Positions 62,704 through 64,000 of a stretch of 64,000 bases of DNA are shown piece after piece. A program made the position numbers and the translations under genes. Source of the DNA: Brachionus manjavacas. Its lineage: Eukaryota > Rotifera > Eurotatoria > Ploima > Brachionidae. The notes beneath the pieces were generated by a model. It had not been told where the DNA came from, ran no database searches, and saw nothing but the letters and a program-made list of their open reading frames with translations. Position 1 is the first letter of the stretch; each line of letters starts with the position of its first letter. Where the stretch lies: assembly GCA_019054805.1 (NCBI GenBank), contig JAHQIY010000002.1, forward strand, positions 2,108,001 through 2,172,000. The letters run 5' to 3'.

Positions 62704-63540
62704 TTTTTTAAATATATTGAAACCAAATAAATTAATTTTTTGTGTATCAGAGATAAAATCTGCGTATCAAAGCAATCTGAACGCTCGACGCTAGTAAGGT
62801 TTCAGCTTCCAAAAATTTCAAATGTAACAAAAAGTTGTGGAAAAGACTCAATGGAAAAAAAATGTTTTGAGTATGTTTTTTTCTAAATAATTTTCGATCA
62901 GTCAAAAAAGTGTCAAAGCGTAAATCAAAAATCATATATGAAAAGTCATATATCAGTAACCAATTCAATAACTGTCTTAAGAACTTCAATAAAATTATCG
63001 AATACAGCTATAATTTGGTCTTAGCTAGTAAATTTATCTAAAGGAGTATTTGATTGATCGGGAATCAGGATAGGAAATCTTGACAATTTAAAGTTTCTTT
63101 GACATAGTCTATTAATAATTCTGAAAAAAATGATTTCAACTTTGAATATAAAATAAAAAAATGAAATTCGTACTGTTAAGAAAATTAAAATAAAAAAGTT
63201 ATAAATTTAAAATATAAATGAATTTAAATTGATTTTTTAATTCGGGTCAAAATTTGGCACCAATCAACTTTTTGCATAATTTTTTCCAATCTTATTTTGA
63301 TAACAACCTTAGCTTTTACTTCTACAAGATATATCATCGGCTGCTGTTAATTAATTTTTTATTAAAGCTTAAAATTAGTTCTGTAAATATTCTGAATTGT
63401 TGATTCAATTTTTTAAATAAATCCATCTTCCTTAAAGTTTAATTTAAAAAAATTAAATACATTATGTACATATTCTGCAGTCTTTTCAAAAACTGTTTGT
63501 ATAGTGTTTTTTTTTAATTTCAGCATCATATCGAACTGAT
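62704..63540. other. AT-rich spacer before the terminal LINE fragment
   Basis: Contains stretches with interrupted coding texture around 62750-62990, possibly decayed repeat sequence, and nothing I can name. Confidence 0.4.
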
Positions 63541-64000
63541 TATTAGAGTTAAACCGTAAGGCTGTGGCAGTTCTTTGCAATCACACCAGATTCTGTACAA
63601 TAAACCATTCATCAAGTCTTTCTTTGAAGGAATTTAATGAATTTGCTTCAACAACATTTTTTGGTAAACGGTTCCAGTCGTTTACAACCCTGTTTGTGAT
63701 AAAGTTGAACCGTGATGGAAATTTTTTAATAAGTCCTCTTGTAACCATCTTTGCATGACCCCTTAAAATATAATTATTTCTTTGAGCGTACCTGAGTTCA
63801 CTTACCAATTTAACAGTTTCTAGACTGTATACAATTTTAAAAAACTGAATCAAATCTCCTTTTCTTCTTCTCGTATCCAAAGTGGTAAGTTTCGTTCTAT
63901 TCAATCTTTCTTCATACTCAAGATTCTTAAAGGCTGGAATCAACTTTGTACCTTTTCTAATTCCTTCTTATCTTCTTTCAGGTATGGATTCCAAACACTA
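63541..64000 (-). mobile_element. CR1/Jockey-like non-LTR retrotransposon fragment running off the window edge
   Basis: Minus-strand frame ending at 63581 gives the C terminus of a LINE reverse transcriptase, same clade as the copy at 39232 but clearly a different lineage: YEERLNRTKLTTLDTRRRKG, RFNFITNRVVNDWNRLPKNV. Upstream, to the window end, VWNPYLKEDKKELEKVQ continues in another frame: about 13 bases are missing between KVQ and LIPAF compared with the family pattern, so this copy is frameshifted and dead. The deletion junction lies at a short repeat (ACAAAG), consistent with microhomology-mediated loss. The 3' tail beyond the stop was not delimited. Confidence 0.85.

Noticed and set aside
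62747-62989. 80-codon minus-strand open frame after the small gene
   Set aside because: Phe/Leu-rich AT translation with no motif; the opposite strand is equally uninformative.
1-64000. CRISPR arrays, operons, Shine-Dalgarno sites, bacterial mobile elements
   Set aside because: The window is eukaryotic with intron-bearing genes; no regularly spaced short repeats or prokaryotic gene clusters are present.

Overview
The window is nuclear DNA from a small-genome, very AT-rich animal. The genes are typical of metazoans (glycogen phosphorylase, Mediator MED11, EEA1, an ENT transporter, a POGLUT2/3-type glucosyltransferase, an astacin protease). Nearly all introns are 46-60 nt with GT..AG ends and T-rich acceptors. 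Intergenic DNA is roughly three quarters A+T by eye. Fragments of CR1/Jockey-like non-LTR retrotransposons, a Tc1/mariner relic and two short inverted-repeat elements are scattered between genes. A monogonont rotifer (Brachionus-like) would fit, but that is an inference from base composition and gene style, not something the sequence proves.

Layout. 1-1.6 kb: 3' end of an acidic protein with a Ser/Thr/Gln/Gly-Arg tail, probably nucleoporin TPR (+). 2.1-5.8 kb: glycogen phosphorylase, three exons (+). 6.2-6.9 kb: dead Tc1/mariner transposase (-). 8.0-10.2 kb: secreted astacin metalloprotease with a C-terminal PAN / crystallin-like / lectin-like / PAN tail (-). 12.7-13.8 kb: WDR53-like WD40 protein (+). 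14.2-17.4 kb: CEBPZ/NOC1 ribosome-biogenesis factor, 14 exons (-). 18.1-18.7 kb: MED11 (+). 18.8-20.7 kb: a DDX5-derived protein whose DEAD-box catalytic motifs are nearly all lost (-). 20.8-23.3 kb: KDELC/POGLUT2-like protein O-glucosyltransferase (+), head to head with the previous gene. 23.8-26.4 kb: unrecognised, possibly N-myristoylated protein (+). 26.4-44.9 kb: an 18.5-kb gene desert holding a LINE fragment, a 513-bp TIR element, hairpins and a 300-bp tandem repeat. 44.9-48.2 kb: one GC-rich exon encoding a 1071-aa five-finger C2H2 protein (+). 52.4-54.3 kb: equilibrative nucleoside transporter, ten exons (+). 55.5-61.3 kb: EEA1, 20 exons, with a piggyBac-like MITE in its largest intron (+). 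61.5 kb: tRNA-Gln(CTG) (-). 62.1-62.7 kb: small four-exon gene of unknown function (+). 63.6-64 kb: second LINE fragment running off the end (-).

Exon structures were rebuilt by hand from splice signals and reading phase. In every multi-exon model the exon lengths sum to a whole number of codons with one terminal stop. The genes do not form a pathway. The cluster 14-23 kb is a compact run of housekeeping genes in alternating orientation with short shared flanks (74 bp between two convergent coding ends, 165 bp between two divergent starts), whereas the zinc-finger gene sits alone in a desert, as developmental regulators often do. The points most worth pursuing are the catalytically degenerate DEAD-box protein, the astacin with a near-identical 180-bp internal duplication, the GC-rich zinc-finger exon with its desert, the short transposons with intact ends, and three tiny introns that are stop-free and a multiple of three long.
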